Part shown: positions 43,359 through 52,829 of the stretch, one piece after another
Numbering within the stretch: the first letter of the stretch is position 1
Layout: each line of letters opens with the position of its first letter
Assembly (NCBI GenBank): GCA_002298785.1
Contig: DBMR01000125.1
Span: 1 to 53,749 of the forward strand
Source of the DNA: Verrucomicrobia subdivision 3 bacterium UBA693
GTDB lineage: Bacteria > Verrucomicrobiota > Verrucomicrobiia > Limisphaerales > UBA8199
Direction of reading: 5' to 3'
DNA: 53,749 nucleotides
Program-made: the position numbers and the translations under genes
Notes under the pieces: model-generated
Databases searched by the model: none
Told to the model about the DNA's origin: nothing
Seen by the model: the letters and a program-made list of their open reading frames with translations, nothing else

Positions 43359-44390
43359 TCACACCCCGTTTAGAACATCGATTAGCTGCCGCAGCCGTCC
43401 GTAATCTTTGCGGTTGAACCCAAAGGCGATCCGCGCCAGTTCCACATGGTCCCGGTCCTCGATCTCTTCCGCGGTGGCCGAAATGGTCTTGATCGGGACA
43501 CCGGAGATGATATCCGCGAAATCCTCATTCATTGCGGCGATGGCGGATTCGCTGGGCGCATGCTTCAGGCGAATCACGAACAAATCCTTTACGAACCGGC
43601 TGGAATGGAAATTCCGGTAAAACCGCGTGATGATTTTGACCGCCTGGTCTGGATCATCCGTGATTTGATACAAATTCAGATCGTCCGGAGAAATCAATTG
43701 GTCGCGGAGCAAGTGTTCGCGAACATGTTTATCCCAGGTCTTCCAGTAAGTGCCGCCGGGCCGGTCAACCAGGACCAGGGGCATCAGTTGGCTCTTGCCG
43801 GTCTGCATCAAAGTCAATGCCTCATACCCTTCGTCCATCGTGCCGAATCCGCCAGGGAACAGCGCGATCGCGTCGGAGTGCCGGATAAAAATCAATTTGC
43901 GGGTAAAGAAATACTTGAACGTGATGAGCTTCTTGTCTTCACGAATGACCGCGTTGGCGCTCTGTTCCCAAGGCAGGCGGATGTTTGCCCCGAAGCTGTT
44001 CTCCGGACCGGCACCCTCGTGCCCAGCCTGCATAATGCCACCACCGGCGCCAGTGATCACCATGAAGCCGGCCTGGGCGATCTTCTTCCCGAAAGCGACC
44101 CCCTGCAAATACTCGGTCCGCGTGGGTTGGGTGCGCGCGGAACCAAAGATAGTGACTTTTCGAACATCGGAATAGGGGGCGAACAACTTGAAGGCATACC
44201 GCAGTTCCCGGGTGGCGGTCTGGATCACTCGCACATCCCCGCTGTCCTCCACATCCTTCAGCAGCTTAAGGGCATTCTCGATAATATCCGCTACGCTCTC
44301 CTCATTGTAACCGCCGCCACGGAACGCAATCAGTTCCTGGATGCGTCTTTTCAGCTCCGGATCCACCGGCGCTTTCTCAGTCTTCAACAT
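43359..44390 (-). CDS. LOG-family (TIGR00730-like) nucleotide phosphoribohydrolase, long form
   Basis: 343 residues. The family core is at about residues 75-250: KVTIFGSARTQPT, VITGAGGGIMQAGHEG, the substrate-loop arginines (TFKYFFTRKLIFIRHS) and PGGFGTMDEGYEALTLMQ, which is the PGGxGTxxE motif that cleaves cytokinin- or AMP-like nucleotides. It is about 130 residues longer than plant-type LOG proteins; an N-terminal helical part and a C-terminal region from about residue 250 (RFVKDLFVIRLKHAPSESAI) are extra and resemble the regulatory extensions of bacterial PpnN-like proteins. No pathway partner is adjacent. Confidence 0.9.
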   Translation of the reverse strand: MLKTEKAPVDPELKRRIQELIAFRGGGYNEESVADIIENALKLLKDVEDSGDVRVIQTATRELRYAFKLFAPYSDVRKVTIFGSARTQPTRTEYLQGVAFGKKIAQAGFMVITGAGGGIMQAGHEGAGPENSFGANIRLPWEQSANAVIREDKKLITFKYFFTRKLIFIRHSDAIALFPGGFGTMDEGYEALTLMQTGKSQLMPLVLVDRPGGTYWKTWDKHVREHLLRDQLISPDDLNLYQITDDPDQAVKIITRFYRNFHSSRFVKDLFVIRLKHAPSESAIAAMNEDFADIISGVPIKTISATAEEIEDRDHVELARIAFGFNRKDYGRLRQLIDVLNGV

Positions 44391-44511
44391 AGGGCGCCCA
44401 GAATATCGGTTCGCAGTTCGAAATCAAACTATGTTCAAAACCTAAGCCCACGCGCAATTCCCCAAATATTCTTTGGCCTTCGCCCGAACTGCGGCTACAT
44501 TCACGCCCTCT

Positions 44512-44814
44512 ATGAACCCGAACACGGTGTTGTGGATTTACATCATATTCTTGCTGGCAGGCGGACTCTTTGGCTTCTTTAAAGCCAAAAGCAAGGTCTC
44601 CCTGATCACGTCTGCGGTCTCCGCCGCGCTGCTCATCCTGACCGTCATTCCCCTGTTCCAACCCGGAGTGGCACGGGCGCTCGCCGACATCATTATGGCG
44701 GCGCTGCTGGTTGTTTTCGCCATTCGACTGGCAAAAACCAAAAAATTCATGCCCAGCGGCATGATGCTGGTCGTGACGGCACTGGCGTTAGCGTTCCGGC
44801 ACTTGCGCTTCTGA
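44512..44814 (+). CDS. TMEM14/UPF0136-like small membrane protein
   Basis: 100 residues from the ATG at 44512, with four hydrophobic helices typical of the TMEM14 fold: IYIIFLLAGGLFGFFKAKSK, LITSAVSAALLILTVI, ALADIIMAALLVVFAIRLAKT and MPSGMMLVVTALALAFR. The GFFKAKSKVSLI loop and KKFMPSGMM are the usual conserved positions. The function in bacteria is unknown. It is divergent from the LOG-family gene. An in-frame ATG 39 bases upstream would add a non-hydrophobic piece and was not chosen. Confidence 0.8.
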   Translation: MNPNTVLWIYIIFLLAGGLFGFFKAKSKVSLITSAVSAALLILTVIPLFQPGVARALADIIMAALLVVFAIRLAKTKKFMPSGMMLVVTALALAFRHLRF

Positions 44815-44899
44815 CCAGCGCCCAAACCGGTGCCGTGCAGGCGCGCAAGTTGCGCACGAAAACTGAGCACTGATCTTCCGCGGCGGAGCGTTCCCCATC

Positions 44900-47623
44900 A
44901 TGGCGGGCCCCGATTTACCGATCAGCAAAATTGCCGGAGAACTGGTCGCCGCCCTGCGCCAGGGAGACCGCCTCGTACTGGTCGCGCCTACAGGATCAGG
45001 CAAAACCACTCAGGTGCCCCAAATCCTTCTGGATGCGGGTCTGGCCGGCAACAAGCGGGTGGTCGTCCTGCAACCCCGGCGCGTTGCGGCAAGATCCGTT
45101 GCTGCACGTGTGGCATGGGAACGTGGCTGCCGGATCGGTGAGGAGGTCGGCTACCAGGTGCGGTTCGACGATCGCACCGGATCGGGCACCAGAATCAGCT
45201 ATGTCACCGAAGGCATCCTCCTGCGCTGGCTTCAGCAGGAACCCACGCTGCCCGACATCGGGGTCGTCCTGTTTGACGAGTTTCACGAGCGCAACTTGTT
45301 GAGCGATGTGGCGCTCGCGCTGGTCAAACGTCTGCAGGAAACCAGCCGGCCCGATCTCAAACTTGCCGTGATGTCTGCGACGCTCGACGCCGAACCCGTT
45401 GCCAAATTCCTTTCCACCACTTCGACCAACTTACAGGCCAAAAAACCTACCGACACGGTTAGCGAAACTGGAACTGCACTCTCCGAGCGGGACCCTGGAG
45501 CCCCAGCGACATGTCCTATCCTCATTTCGGAAGGACAGATGTTTCCGGTGGAATTACGATATCAATCGTTCCACGACGATCGACCGGTCACGGAACGAGC
45601 CGCGGATGCGGTCCAGGAAATCGTAAACACGGGCGAACCCGGCGACATTCTGGTATTCATGCCGGGGATGGCAGAGATCAACCAGACCATCAGCGCTCTG
45701 CGATCGGTCAAAACCTCCGAGCGCCTGGCGTTCATTCCATTGCACGGCGATCTGCCTCCAGAGCAGCAGGACCTGGCCTTTGCCCCAAACGCCCTGAGAA
45801 AAGTGGTGGTGGCCACAAACGTCGCGGAGACTTCCGTCACTATCGACGGCGTGCGTCATGTGGTGGATGGCGGATTGGCGCGGGTGGCGCGATATGATCC
45901 CGAGCGCGGGATTGGGACGCTGATGATGGAACCCATTAGTCGCGCCTCCGCGGATCAACGCAAAGGCCGCGCCGGACGCACCGCCCCCGGCACTTGCCAC
46001 CGGTTGTGGACCGAGAGCGGCCATCTGGATCGCCCGGAGCGCAACACGCCAGAGATCCAGCGCAGCGACCTGGCGGAAGTAGTCCTGCTGCTGCATTCCC
46101 TGGGGGTGCGTCGCGCCGGCCAATTTGAATGGCTCGACCCACCTGATCCTCAGGCCCTGGAGCGCGCCGAACAATTGCTGCAGATCCTGGGCGCGCTGCG
46201 AGTCCAGGAATGGAAGGGCGAAAACGAAACCACTGGCGTCGCCTCGGAGAATGCAACTTCCGACCTCACCAGCGTCGGCAGGCAGATGCTTCGCTTGCCC
46301 ATGCACCCGCGCTATTCCCGGATGCTGGTGGAAGCGGCAAAGCTGAACTGCGTGCCGATCGCCGCCCTCTGCGCGGCCCTGGTAAGCGGGCGGGATTTGC
46401 TCATGCGTCTCGGACGGGACGATGCGCACGTCCGCGAGGCGCGCGAACTCTTCGAAGCGAGCCAGGTTTCCGATTTTTACACGTTAATCCGCGCTTACCA
46501 TTTTGCACGGCAACGCGGTTTCAACGTCGAAGCGTGCCGCCGTTATGGCATCCATGCGTTAACCGCAAGGCAGGTAGAACAGACCTATGAACAGATTCTG
46601 GCCATCGCCCGGAACCAAGGCCTGGTTGCGGACGATCTCGGAACGCCAGAACCGGGGACCACCACCGCCGCCGACCCTCTGCCCCAATGCCTTCTCGCCG
46701 GGTTCATTGATCAACTTTGCGTGCGCCGCGACCTGTCCATCCTGGAATGCGAACTGACCGACGGCCGGCAGGGAACCTTGATGCGGGAGAGCGTGGTGCA
46801 GCACTCGGACCTGTTCGTGGCGGCGTCGATCAGAGAAGTGGAAGGTCGTGGAGCCAAGCCTTTGACCTTGCTGGGTCTGGCGACCGCGGTGGAGCGTTCA
46901 TGGATCGAGCGAAATTACCCGGAGCAACTTCGCGTCACGCTGGAGCACCTTTATGATCGCACGCACAAACGGGTCGCCGCGATCCGGTTAACGCGTTTTC
47001 GCGACCTGGTCATTCATCACGAGCACGCCAAAGAAACCGATCCCAAGGCCTCGGGGAAGTGTTTGGCAGAGGCAGCCCGCAAGGACCTTTTCAGTCTGCC
47101 GCTGTATAATCATGAACTGAAGCAGTTCATCACCCGAGTGAACCTCATGCAGGCGGTCATGCCGGAGCTGGAGGTTCGAGCGCTGGACGACCGGTCCATA
47201 CTGGCCTGCCTGACCCGGGCCTTTGAAGGCTTGACCCTCGCCAAAGAAGCCCAGGCGACACCGCTAAAGGATGCGTTTCGAGCCCACCTGCAACCGGGAC
47301 AGGAAGCCTGGCTCGATGAACTCGCACCGATTTCTATCACCTGGCATGACGGTCGCAAACTAAAGCTTTTATATCCCGAAGCAGCGTTGGATGAGGACGG
47401 CCAACCCAACTCCCCCGAGCTACAGATTAATATCCAGCACTGTTTCGCTTTAAAGGATCACCCGCACATCCTGGATGGCAAACTCCCGGTAAAACTTTGG
47501 CTAACCGGCCCGGATGGCAAGCGGTTAGAGCCGACCTTCAACTGGCAAAGTTTTCGAAATCTCACCTATCCAAAACTGAGGCTCGCTTTGCAGAAGAAGT
47601 ATCCAGGCCCGAGTTGGCCGTAA
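44900..47623 (+). CDS. hrpB: ATP-dependent helicase HrpB (DEAH family)
   Basis: 907 residues. Motif I is PTGSGKTTQ (residues 30-38), motif II DEFHER (126-131), motif III SATLDA (159-164), and motif V-VI NVAETSVTIDG and DQRKGRAGRTAPG. The HrpB-specific C-terminus is present: WLDELAPISITWHDGRKLKLLY, GKLPVKLWLTGPDGKRLEPT and the final YPGPSWP. It is somewhat longer than E. coli HrpB because of a low-complexity insertion of about 33 residues (172-204) after motif III and a short one near 440. It probably unwinds RNA; its cellular job in bacteria is not well established. Confidence 0.94.
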   Translation: MAGPDLPISKIAGELVAALRQGDRLVLVAPTGSGKTTQVPQILLDAGLAGNKRVVVLQPRRVAARSVAARVAWERGCRIGEEVGYQVRFDDRTGSGTRISYVTEGILLRWLQQEPTLPDIGVVLFDEFHERNLLSDVALALVKRLQETSRPDLKLAVMSATLDAEPVAKFLSTTSTNLQAKKPTDTVSETGTALSERDPGAPATCPILISEGQMFPVELRYQSFHDDRPVTERAADAVQEIVNTGEPGDILVFMPGMAEINQTISALRSVKTSERLAFIPLHGDLPPEQQDLAFAPNALRKVVVATNVAETSVTIDGVRHVVDGGLARVARYDPERGIGTLMMEPISRASADQRKGRAGRTAPGTCHRLWTESGHLDRPERNTPEIQRSDLAEVVLLLHSLGVRRAGQFEWLDPPDPQALERAEQLLQILGALRVQEWKGENETTGVASENATSDLTSVGRQMLRLPMHPRYSRMLVEAAKLNCVPIAALCAALVSGRDLLMRLGRDDAHVREARELFEASQVSDFYTLIRAYHFARQRGFNVEACRRYGIHALTARQVEQTYEQILAIARNQGLVADDLGTPEPGTTTAADPLPQCLLAGFIDQLCVRRDLSILECELTDGRQGTLMRESVVQHSDLFVAASIREVEGRGAKPLTLLGLATAVERSWIERNYPEQLRVTLEHLYDRTHKRVAAIRLTRFRDLVIHHEHAKETDPKASGKCLAEAARKDLFSLPLYNHELKQFITRVNLMQAVMPELEVRALDDRSILACLTRAFEGLTLAKEAQATPLKDAFRAHLQPGQEAWLDELAPISITWHDGRKLKLLYPEAALDEDGQPNSPELQINIQHCFALKDHPHILDGKLPVKLWLTGPDGKRLEPTFNWQSFRNLTYPKLRLALQKKYPGPSWP

Positions 47624-47719
47624 AACCCGGCGCACCCGACAAGCTGACGGTGAAAACACCGACAACCGTTTCGGCAATCGTCTCTCTATATTGGAACCCG
47701 CGAATCCATTAGAACGGTG

Positions 47720-47962
47720 ATGGTGAAAAAGTACATGGTCTTTACCTACTACGCCGACCGCCCCATGGGTGGAGCCAATGATTACCTGGGGGACTTCGAT
47801 ACCATGGACGAGGCCCTGGACAATATCCTCGTCGAAAGAAGGCGCTATTACCAAGTGGTTGAACGCCGGACTATGCGAGTCGTAAAGGAAGGACTCTCGT
47901 TGTTCAAGCGATTTGAACCTGGCGAAATCAAGACCAACCGCCGACGCCCCAGCGTCACCTGA
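47720..47962 (+). CDS. small hypothetical protein
   Basis: 80 residues (81 if the adjacent GTG is used), cytoplasmic. MVKKYMVFTYY, then ADRPMGGANDYLGDFDTMDEALDNI, then RRRYYQVVERRTMRVVKEG; the pattern of a beta strand, an acidic loop with FDT.DEA, a helix and a basic strand recalls small proteins of planctomycete/verrucomicrobial genomes that share the Y.VF..Y...GG..DF.G.FDT.EEA pattern. The function is unknown. It lies 97 bases after hrpB and is followed by a long pyrimidine run. Confidence 0.7.
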   Translation: MVKKYMVFTYYADRPMGGANDYLGDFDTMDEALDNILVERRRYYQVVERRTMRVVKEGLSLFKRFEPGEIKTNRRRPSVT

Positions 47963-48001
47963 TTCCCTCCCCCTTCTCCCCTTTTCTCCTCTCTTTCCTC
48001 T
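47963..48001. other. 39-base homopyrimidine tract between convergent genes
   Basis: Every base from 47963 to 48001 on the plus strand is C or T, running from the end of the small gene to the first bases of the accD stop. It contains no dyad that would make a hairpin. Such purine-pyrimidine runs can form triplex DNA; here it may also simply be a low-complexity spacer. Confidence 0.6.
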
Positions 48002-48938
48002 ACGGCCAATTCTGGTTGGCTGTCAGATAGCTCAGATACTCGATCAAGCGTGACTTCATTTCCTTGCGGGAAATAATGGCGTCAATCAGCCCGTGGTCCA
48101 GCAGGAATTCCGCCGTCTGGAATCCGGGCGGCAACTCCGCCTGGGTGGTATCTTTGATCACGCGCGGACCGGCGAAACCGATCATCGCTCCCGGCTCCGC
48201 GATAATCAGATCTCCAACGCTCGCATAGCTGGCCATAACTCCGGCGGTTGTGGGATGGGTCAGGACGCTGATGTAAGGAAGTTTGCTCTTGGCGTGATAC
48301 GCCAGCGCGCCACAGGTCTTGGCCATCTGCATCAGGCTGAACATGCCTTCGTACATGCGAGCACCGCCGCTCGTGGAAATGATGATGACGGGCAGCCCCT
48401 TTTCGGTCGCCCGCTCGATCATGCGCGCGAGCTTCTCGCCCACCACTGAACCCATCGATCCGCCGAGAAAACTAAAATCCATGACCCCGAGGGCCGCCCG
48501 GTGCTCACCGAGCTTTCCGATTCCGGTGATAACCGCATCCTTAAGTCCAGTGGACTTCTGATAACTCTGCAGTTTTGAGGTATAGGAAGCCACGCCGGTA
48601 AAGCTGAGCACATCCACGCTCGTCATGTCGGCGTCCATTTCCTCGAAAGTGCACGTTTCCACCAGGGAATGGATGCGCTCCCGAGCGCCGATGGGAAAAT
48701 GGTGCTGGCAACGCGGACAAACCTTCAGGTTCTCGTCAAGTTCCTTGTCAAAAACCATGGTCGCACACTTTGGGCACTTGGTCCAAAGGCCTTCGGGGAT
48801 GTCCCGTTTACGGGGTTTAGCGGCCAGTTTTGGCTTCTTGGCAAAATTAGTAGCGGGCGCGTTGGGCGGAGGCGGAGTCAGGGCAGGTTCAGGAGACTCT
48901 ACGCCGAGCATTTTTTTGGTAAAGGAGGTGGTGGCCAT
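48000..48938 (-). CDS. accD: acetyl-CoA carboxylase carboxyltransferase subunit beta
   Basis: 312 residues. The N-terminal four-cysteine zinc ribbon is Cys55, Cys58, Cys74, Cys77 (CPKC and CPRC), which binds RNA and DNA in the E. coli enzyme. The crotonase-type core follows: GDFSFLGGSMGSVVGEKLA type (here VMDFSFLGGSMGSVVGEK), ISTSGGARMYEGMFSLMQMAKT, VLTHPTTAGVMASYA and GFAGPRVI. A Pro/Ala-rich leader of about 40 residues precedes the zinc ribbon and is longer than in E. coli. It transfers carboxyl from carboxybiotin to acetyl-CoA for fatty-acid synthesis; accA is not in the window. Confidence 0.96.
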   Translation of the reverse strand: MATTSFTKKMLGVESPEPALTPPPPNAPATNFAKKPKLAAKPRKRDIPEGLWTKCPKCATMVFDKELDENLKVCPRCQHHFPIGARERIHSLVETCTFEEMDADMTSVDVLSFTGVASYTSKLQSYQKSTGLKDAVITGIGKLGEHRAALGVMDFSFLGGSMGSVVGEKLARMIERATEKGLPVIIISTSGGARMYEGMFSLMQMAKTCGALAYHAKSKLPYISVLTHPTTAGVMASYASVGDLIIAEPGAMIGFAGPRVIKDTTQAELPPGFQTAEFLLDHGLIDAIISRKEMKSRLIEYLSYLTANQNWP

Positions 48939-49113
48939 TCGCGCTGGAACGGAGGTTAATTAATACAGGCTGACGACTATCACGGGACCAGAACTGGTCT
49001 CGTGCCGGTGAAACGTCGACCGGGCAGTTTGGAACGGGTTCCGCCCCATTCTCGTCCTGCCAGCGATCAATGTTGAGATAGTATGTGCCACGACAATTAA
49101 CGACCCGTAATAT

Positions 49114-49896
49114 TCAGGTTCCGCGGGCAACTGTCCAGACGCAAACGCTGGCCGCCCCGCCCCGCCGAAGCACATGAGCACAGGCATTGGTGGTAGCGCC
49201 AGTCGTCAAAACATCGTCAACCAGGACCAACCTCTTCCCTGCCACGTCCTCTTTGTCATTCAGTGCAAACGCTTTACGAACATTTTCCGCCCGTTCCTCG
49301 CGGGAAAGCCGGGTCTGAGTGCGCGTGGCGACGATTCGCTTCAAGATGTTGGTCTTTAACGGAATACCGGAGGCAACCGACAGACGACGGGCCAATCGCT
49401 CGGCCTGGTTAAACTCGCGCTCACGCTGTTTCATCGGATGCAGAGGAATGGGCAGCAGCCAGTCCCAATCACCTGGCGAAAGCACTCCCATCGAGAAAGA
49501 ACCACCCGTAACCGGCTGAGCTACAACGCTAGAACCGCAAGCCCGGGATATCAGCAGATCCGCCAGGAAAGGTTCAAACCAAAGTTGCTGCTTATACTTG
49601 TAACGGTGGATGACGTCCAAAACGACGCCTTTTGCATAAACTGCGGAACGCGCTGATTCGAAATGCCAAGTCATCCCCAGGCAATTGGAACATTCGAAAT
49701 CACTATCGATCTGCCCCGAAAACGGCAGACCGCAACGGCGACAAAAGGGAGGTTCGATAAAGCGGGAATCCGCCCGGCAGGCGCTGCACACAAACCCCTC
49801 GGACGGAGTAGCCCGTGCCTGGCGGCAAATCTGACAGCATTCCGGGTAGATCAGTGCCAGGACGGCATTGAGCAGGCGTTGGACCGGTACGCGCAT
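49114..49896 (-). CDS. comF: ComF-family amidophosphoribosyltransferase-like protein
   Basis: 260 residues. Zinc-binding CxxC pairs are at the N-terminus (CCQICRQ, CSACRAD, CRRCGLP, CSNC), and the phosphoribosyltransferase motif VLVDDVLTTGATTNAC is near residue 230. ComF proteins help import of single-stranded DNA in competence. The gene is 51 bases after alaS on the same strand. The start is the ATG that opens VPVQRLLNAVLALIYPE. Confidence 0.92.
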   Translation of the reverse strand: MRVPVQRLLNAVLALIYPECCQICRQARATPSEGFVCSACRADSRFIEPPFCRRCGLPFSGQIDSDFECSNCLGMTWHFESARSAVYAKGVVLDVIHRYKYKQQLWFEPFLADLLISRACGSSVVAQPVTGGSFSMGVLSPGDWDWLLPIPLHPMKQREREFNQAERLARRLSVASGIPLKTNILKRIVATRTQTRLSREERAENVRKAFALNDKEDVAGKRLVLVDDVLTTGATTNACAHVLRRGGAASVCVWTVARGT

Positions 49897-49946
49897 GATA
49901 TACCGCCGTCCTTACTGCCGCTGAGCTTGGAGCCCAGTCTGCATGT

Positions 49947-52673
49947 CTATTTGCCCAGCCGGATGTAGTCCGCTGCGCGCTGCAGCGCCTCACTTACCCT
50001 GGCCAAATCCTTGCCACCCCCCCTGGCGTTATCGGGGCGGCCCCCACCCTTTCCTCCCACGATAGGAGCAATGGTTTGAATGATCTTACCGGCCTGGATC
50101 TGTTTGGTGTGTTCCGGAGATACTGTCGCGACCAGCGACACCGCCCCGGCAGCGGCACCAGCCAGAACCAATACGCCCTTGAACTCTCCCTTGAGTGCAT
50201 CGGCAACGCCCTGCAGATAATCGCCATCGCCCTCTTCGAGATTCGCGATGATGGCGGGAACAGTGCCTAAATCCTGTGCCTTGCCCAAGAGACCTCGGGC
50301 CACGGCACCCGCCTGCTTTTGCTGCACGGCCTTTAGTTGCTTCTCCAACTCCTTTTGATGAGCGAGTATCGCTTCCAACTTCTTTTCCAGCTCACCCACA
50401 GGCGAATTCATTTTGCCGGCGAGCGATTTGATCAACTCCAGTTGCTGGTTGGCATGATGATAAGCCGGCAGCCCGGAACAGGCTTCGATCCTGCGAATCC
50501 CGGCGGCAATGGCAGACTCGGCCACGATGCGGAAGAGACCAATCTCGCCAGTAGCGCGAGTGTGAGTACCGCCGCACAGCTCCATTGAATAGCCATCCAA
50601 GCTGCTGGGGCTTCCACCAATTTGCACCACCCGAACCCAATCTCCGTACTTGTCACCGAAGAACTGCATCACGTCTTTGCGTTCCTTGATGTGGTCGTAC
50701 TTTACTTCGGTCCAGGATACTGTGGCGTTTTCAAGAATTCGCTCGTTTACGAGGCCTTCGATGTCCGCCACTTGCGTCGGAGTGAGCGGGCTGCTGGTGA
50801 AGTCGAACGTCAATTTCTCCGGCCCCACATAGGAGCCCTTTTGCGAGGCCCCGTGGCTCACTACTTCATGGAGCGCCCAATGCAGCAAATGCGTCACCGT
50901 ATGGTGACGCTGAATGGCATCCCGCCGGTCCCGCGATACTGCCAGCGTAACCTCCGCGCCCACCGGCGGCGCTTCGGCGTCTTCGAGGAAATGCAGCCAG
51001 GCGGCCCCGGCTTTTTGCGTATTAACCACCCGCCAGAGCTGGCCACCGCCGGTCAATTCCCCGGTGTCGCCCACCTGCCCACCCATCTCGGCGTAGCACG
51101 GTGAGACATCGAGCACGACTGCCGTCCGGTCCTTGATTCCCAGCACCTGCAGCACACGCGCATTGCTCTCGAGTTGATCGTAGCCCAGGAATTTTGTGGG
51201 TGTAGAGATGTCGAGCTTGGAGACCTCGATGATTTCCCGCTTCTGCGCGGCGCGAGCGCGGGCCTTCTGCTCTTCCATCAACTGCTCGAAGCCGGCGGCA
51301 TCGACCGAGAGCCCTCGTTCCCGCGCCATGAGCTCCGTCAGATCAAACGGAAAACCGTAGGTGTCATACAACTTAAAGGCAAAAGCCCCACTCAGACGCT
51401 TACCGTCCAGACGCGAGACCTCCTCCAGAAAGAGTTCAATGCCGCGGTCCAACGTCTTGTTGAACGCTTCCTCCTCGCGCTGAATGACCTCTTCCACTTG
51501 CTCTTTGCGTTCGCGCAGCTCCGGGAAAACGCTCCCCATCGTGTCGGCCAGCACATGAACCAGCTTGTAGAAGAACGGTTCGCGAAAGCCAAGCGCCCGT
51601 CCGTATCGCACCGCGCGGCGCAGAATGCGACGCAAAACATAATTGCGATCGGTATTCCCAGGCTGAATGCCGTCGGCGATCGCAAAGCTCAGGGTTCGAA
51701 TATGGTCCGCAATAACGCGGAATGCGATATCCAGGTGTTCCTGGGGTGTGGCGATTTTTCCTTCTTTGGGCAGAGTGGAGCCGTACTTCTTTCCGCTCAA
51801 CTTTTCGAGCTTGTCGAACAGCGGCCGGAAGATGTCGGTTTCATAATTCGAAACGACCTGGCTGAAATCCGTGAAATTGCGCGTGTTCTGAATGATGCCA
51901 GTCACCCGTTCAAAACCCATGCCAGTATCAACATGGCGCGCGGGCAATGCGGAAAAGCTACCGTCCGCGTTCGCATTGAATTGGATGAAGACCAGGTTCC
52001 AAATCTCAATGCATTGCGCCGACCCTTTGTTCACCAGGGATCCATGCGTATCCCCGATGGGAGTCAAATCCACGTGAATCTCACTGCAGGGACCACAGGG
52101 ACCCGTGTCCCCCATCATCCAGAAATTATCCTTCTTGCCGCCATTCACGATGTGGACCGCGGGATCGAGGTTGGCGGCGCGAAATTTCTCCGCCCAATAG
52201 TCCCAGGCTTCCTGGTCGAATTCGCTAGGATCACCTTTGGCTTTGTCCGGACAATAAACCGTGGCATAAAGACGGTTTTTGGGAAACTTCCACACCTCGG
52301 TGATGAGTTCCCAGGCCCAGTCGATGGCTTCCTTCTTGAAATAATCCCCAAAGGACCAGTTCCCCAGCATTTCGAAGAAGGTATGGTGATATGTATCGAG
52401 CCCAACGTCTTCCAGATCGTTGTGTTTGCCACCGGCGCGGATACACTTCTGGGTATCCGCCGCGCGGGTGTCGCGACCAGGATTCGCCCCGGCCCATTTC
52501 GAGACGTCCGCCGCCCGCTGTCCCAAAAAGATGGGCACAAACTGGTTCATGCCGGCATTGGTAAACAGCAGGTTTGGTGAGTCCGGCATCAAACTGGACG
52601 AACGCACGATCGTGTGCTCCTTCGATCGAAAGAAATCGAGGTACGATTGGCGGACTTCGGCACTGGTCATCAT
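49947..52673 (-). CDS. alaS: alanine-tRNA ligase
   Basis: 908 residues. The class II catalytic core begins SAEVRQSYLDFFRSKEH and LLFTNAGMNQFVPIFLG. The editing domain has the zinc ligands HTVTHLLHW and CGGTHTRATGEI, and the C-terminal C-Ala domain ends with GGKGGGRPDNARGGG before a basic tail. It charges tRNA-Ala and removes mischarged serine and glycine. An in-frame ATG one codon downstream is an equal choice. It starts a co-oriented set alaS, comF, accD, and is divergent from the aldolase gene. Confidence 0.97.
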   Translation of the reverse strand: MMTSAEVRQSYLDFFRSKEHTIVRSSSLMPDSPNLLFTNAGMNQFVPIFLGQRAADVSKWAGANPGRDTRAADTQKCIRAGGKHNDLEDVGLDTYHHTFFEMLGNWSFGDYFKKEAIDWAWELITEVWKFPKNRLYATVYCPDKAKGDPSEFDQEAWDYWAEKFRAANLDPAVHIVNGGKKDNFWMMGDTGPCGPCSEIHVDLTPIGDTHGSLVNKGSAQCIEIWNLVFIQFNANADGSFSALPARHVDTGMGFERVTGIIQNTRNFTDFSQVVSNYETDIFRPLFDKLEKLSGKKYGSTLPKEGKIATPQEHLDIAFRVIADHIRTLSFAIADGIQPGNTDRNYVLRRILRRAVRYGRALGFREPFFYKLVHVLADTMGSVFPELRERKEQVEEVIQREEEAFNKTLDRGIELFLEEVSRLDGKRLSGAFAFKLYDTYGFPFDLTELMARERGLSVDAAGFEQLMEEQKARARAAQKREIIEVSKLDISTPTKFLGYDQLESNARVLQVLGIKDRTAVVLDVSPCYAEMGGQVGDTGELTGGGQLWRVVNTQKAGAAWLHFLEDAEAPPVGAEVTLAVSRDRRDAIQRHHTVTHLLHWALHEVVSHGASQKGSYVGPEKLTFDFTSSPLTPTQVADIEGLVNERILENATVSWTEVKYDHIKERKDVMQFFGDKYGDWVRVVQIGGSPSSLDGYSMELCGGTHTRATGEIGLFRIVAESAIAAGIRRIEACSGLPAYHHANQQLELIKSLAGKMNSPVGELEKKLEAILAHQKELEKQLKAVQQKQAGAVARGLLGKAQDLGTVPAIIANLEEGDGDYLQGVADALKGEFKGVLVLAGAAAGAVSLVATVSPEHTKQIQAGKIIQTIAPIVGGKGGGRPDNARGGGKDLARVSEALQRAADYIRLGK

Positions 52674-52829
52674 AGTATAAAAGTGGCGCTTAGCTTACGG
52701 GGAGCAGGCCCCGGATGCGAGCAGTTTTGCAGCCGCGCCTCGGGACGAAAACATCCATTCTTGTAAAACCCAGGCGTATGCCTATCATTAGCGTTGAAAC
52801 AGTTTCACTCACCACTAACCAAGCGTATT

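Noticed and set aside
51174..52580. 468-codon plus-strand frame antisense to alaS
   Set aside because: alaS is unmistakable on the other strand; the frame has no domain pattern.
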